From Actinoplanes oblitus (lineage in GTDB: Bacteria; Actinomycetota; Actinomycetes; Mycobacteriales; Micromonosporaceae), in assembly GCF_030252345.1 (NCBI RefSeq), contig NZ_CP126980.1:8503501-8567500 (forward strand): a DNA stretch of 64,000 nt, read 5' to 3'. Position 1 is the stretch's first letter. Each line of letters opens with the position of its first letter. A program made the position numbers and the translations under genes. Below the pieces are notes generated by a model that had not been told where the DNA came from, made no database searches, and saw only the letters and a program-made list of their open reading frames with translations. This document shows positions 62,951 through 64,000 of this stretch, one piece after another.

Positions 62951-64000
62951 TCACATCGTGTAGGGCCAGACGGTGATCAGGTAGGCGCCGTACCAGAGAC
63001 CGAAGAGCGCCCAGGCGCCGATCGCCAGGATCGCCACCCGGGGGCGGGCGCGGGCCGCGGCGACGACACCGGGCAGGAGCGTCAACAGTACGGGCAGCAG
63101 CAGCCGTGGCTTGGAATGGTAGAAGCCGGCCTGCCCGTAGACCAGGATCATCGCGATCACCCCGTAGACGGCGAGCGGCAGCCACGGTTTGCCGGCCAGC
63201 GCCACGCCGGCGGCGGCGAGCGCGGCCAGCAGGATCAGCGCCACGCTGATCTGCACCCAGCCGTCGCCGGAGGTGAACGCGTCGTCGAGGAACTTCAGCG
63301 TGCTGCTGCCGTAGTCGAACGAGGTGCCCCAGCCAGCCGTCTGGATCTTGAACCAGGCCGGCCAGTCGCCGACCCGCCAGCCGACCCAGCCGAGGAAGAG
63401 CGGGACGCCGGCGAGCGCGGTGGCCGCCGCGGCCAGCGGTTTGATCTTGTTGCCGGGCTCGCGGAGCGCCATCAGCGCGGCGACCGCCAGGGCGATGGCG
63501 GCGGCCGCTCCGGTCGGGCGGGTCAGCGCCGCGCCGAGACCGAGCAGACCGGCCGGCAGCCACGCCTTGCGGTGCGCCGCGGCCAGCATGCCCGCGACCA
63601 TGGCGAGGAAAAGGCTTTCCGAGTACGCCATGGAGAGCACCACGGAGACCGGCGCCGAGCAGCAGATCGCCACCAGCGCCCAGCCGGCCCGCTTGCCGTA
63701 AAGGCTGGTCCCGAGCAGGTGCAGGGCGACCGCCGCGCCGATCGAGGCGATCCAGGCCACCCCGATCGCGGCGTTGCCGGGGGTCGCGCCGAGCAGCGTG
63801 ACACCGCGGATCAGCATCGGGTAGAGCGGGAAGAAGGCCAGTTCGTTGGCCTGCAGGACGTGGTTGGCGTCGTACGTGTAGCCGTGCGGGTACCCGTCCA
63901 TCGCGACCCGCAGGAACCAGCCGCCGTCCCAGACCAGCAGTCGCTGGAAGACGCCGTTGTCCGACGCCGAGGCGCCGCCCAGCCACCAGATCATCAGCAG
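62951..64000 (-). CDS. PIG-V-like mannosyltransferase family membrane protein (partial)
   Basis: At least 349 residues of a multi-span membrane protein; the frame is still open at the window edge, so the 5' end is missing. L-V-W-D-G-G-W-F-L-R-V-A-M-D-G-Y matches the luminal/outer acidic motif of GPI mannosyltransferase 2 (PIG-V) and its actinobacterial relatives, which use polyprenyl-phosphate-linked mannose. F-F-P-L-Y-P-M-L-I-R follows. About nine helices are visible. The substrate is unknown. The first in-frame ATG inside the window (63994) is probably not the start. Confidence 0.82.
   Translation of the reverse strand: MLMIWWLGGASASDNGVFQRLLVWDGGWFLRVAMDGYPHGYTYDANHVLQANELAFFPLYPMLIRGVTLLGATPGNAAIGVAWIASIGAAVALHLLGTSLYGKRAGWALVAICCSAPVSVVLSMAYSESLFLAMVAGMLAAAHRKAWLPAGLLGLGAALTRPTGAAAAIALAVAALMALREPGNKIKPLAAAATALAGVPLFLGWVGWRVGDWPAWFKIQTAGWGTSFDYGSSTLKFLDDAFTSGDGWVQISVALILLAALAAAGVALAGKPWLPLAVYGVIAMILVYGQAGFYHSKPRLLLPVLLTLLPGVVAAARARPRVAILAIGAWALFGLWYGAYLITVWPYTM

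Overview
The window is very GC-rich DNA with frequent GTG/TTG starts and the conserved actinobacterial order smc, ftsY, amt-glnB-glnD, ffh, rpsP-khpA-rimM-trmD-rplS, lepB, rnhB. It most resembles a Micromonosporaceae chromosome (Actinoplanes-like). That placement is an inference from gene content and protein style, not from a database search. No rRNA, tRNA, IS element, prophage or CRISPR array was recognised.

Layout. (1) 0.2-3.4 kb: yraN-comM-dprA, overlapping start to stop. (2) 3.4-6.7 kb: an accessory stretch with a small AlpA-type HTH gene, three tandem-repeat blocks, two small unknown genes and a short GntR regulator. (3) 6.75-9.6 kb: xerC with unusual insertions, a class V aminotransferase and an M23 peptidase whose reading frame runs antisense through the aminotransferase. 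(4) 9.7-18 kb, minus strand: DUF2469, rnhB, a NUDIX gene, two lepB genes, rplS-trmD-rimM-khpA-rpsP, a DUF402 gene and proS. (5) 18-23.5 kb: a SigE-type sigma factor with a membrane-anchored beta-propeller partner, an amidohydrolase, a low-GC Uma2 gene, ffh and a small membrane protein. (6) 23.7-40.9 kb: a surface-polysaccharide island placed between ffh and glnD. It holds a Stealth phosphotransferase, a UDP-sugar dehydrogenase, GtrA, a large membrane protein, an acyltransferase/SGNH protein, a two-domain glycosyltransferase, two paralogous GT2 enzymes, a CAP-domain secreted protein and a methyltransferase. (7) 40.9-45.9 kb: the nitrogen operon amt-glnB-glnD with a candidate GlnR box, then a phosphotransferase-like gene. 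(8) 46-55.2 kb: ftsY, a PhoD-like phosphatase, a DinB protein, a lipoprotein, a HAD hydrolase, smc and a small coiled-coil gene. (9) 55.9-60.9 kb: a three-gene operon placed between smc and mutM. It encodes a PelF-like glycosyltransferase, a 986-residue acidic-repeat protein with a PelG-like multi-span C-terminus, and a spherulin-4-like protein. (10) 60.9-64 kb: a repeat-dense 1.2 kb spacer, mutM, and a PIG-V-like mannosyltransferase cut by the window edge.

The most interesting points are the minimal Pel/galactosaminogalactan-like operon with its array of ET-x-x-F motifs, and two related 62/63-bp tandem hairpin arrays 25 kb apart. Also notable are the two glycan islands set inside otherwise conserved housekeeping order, and the apparent inversion of the yraN-to-M23 block relative to the Mycobacterium tuberculosis order.
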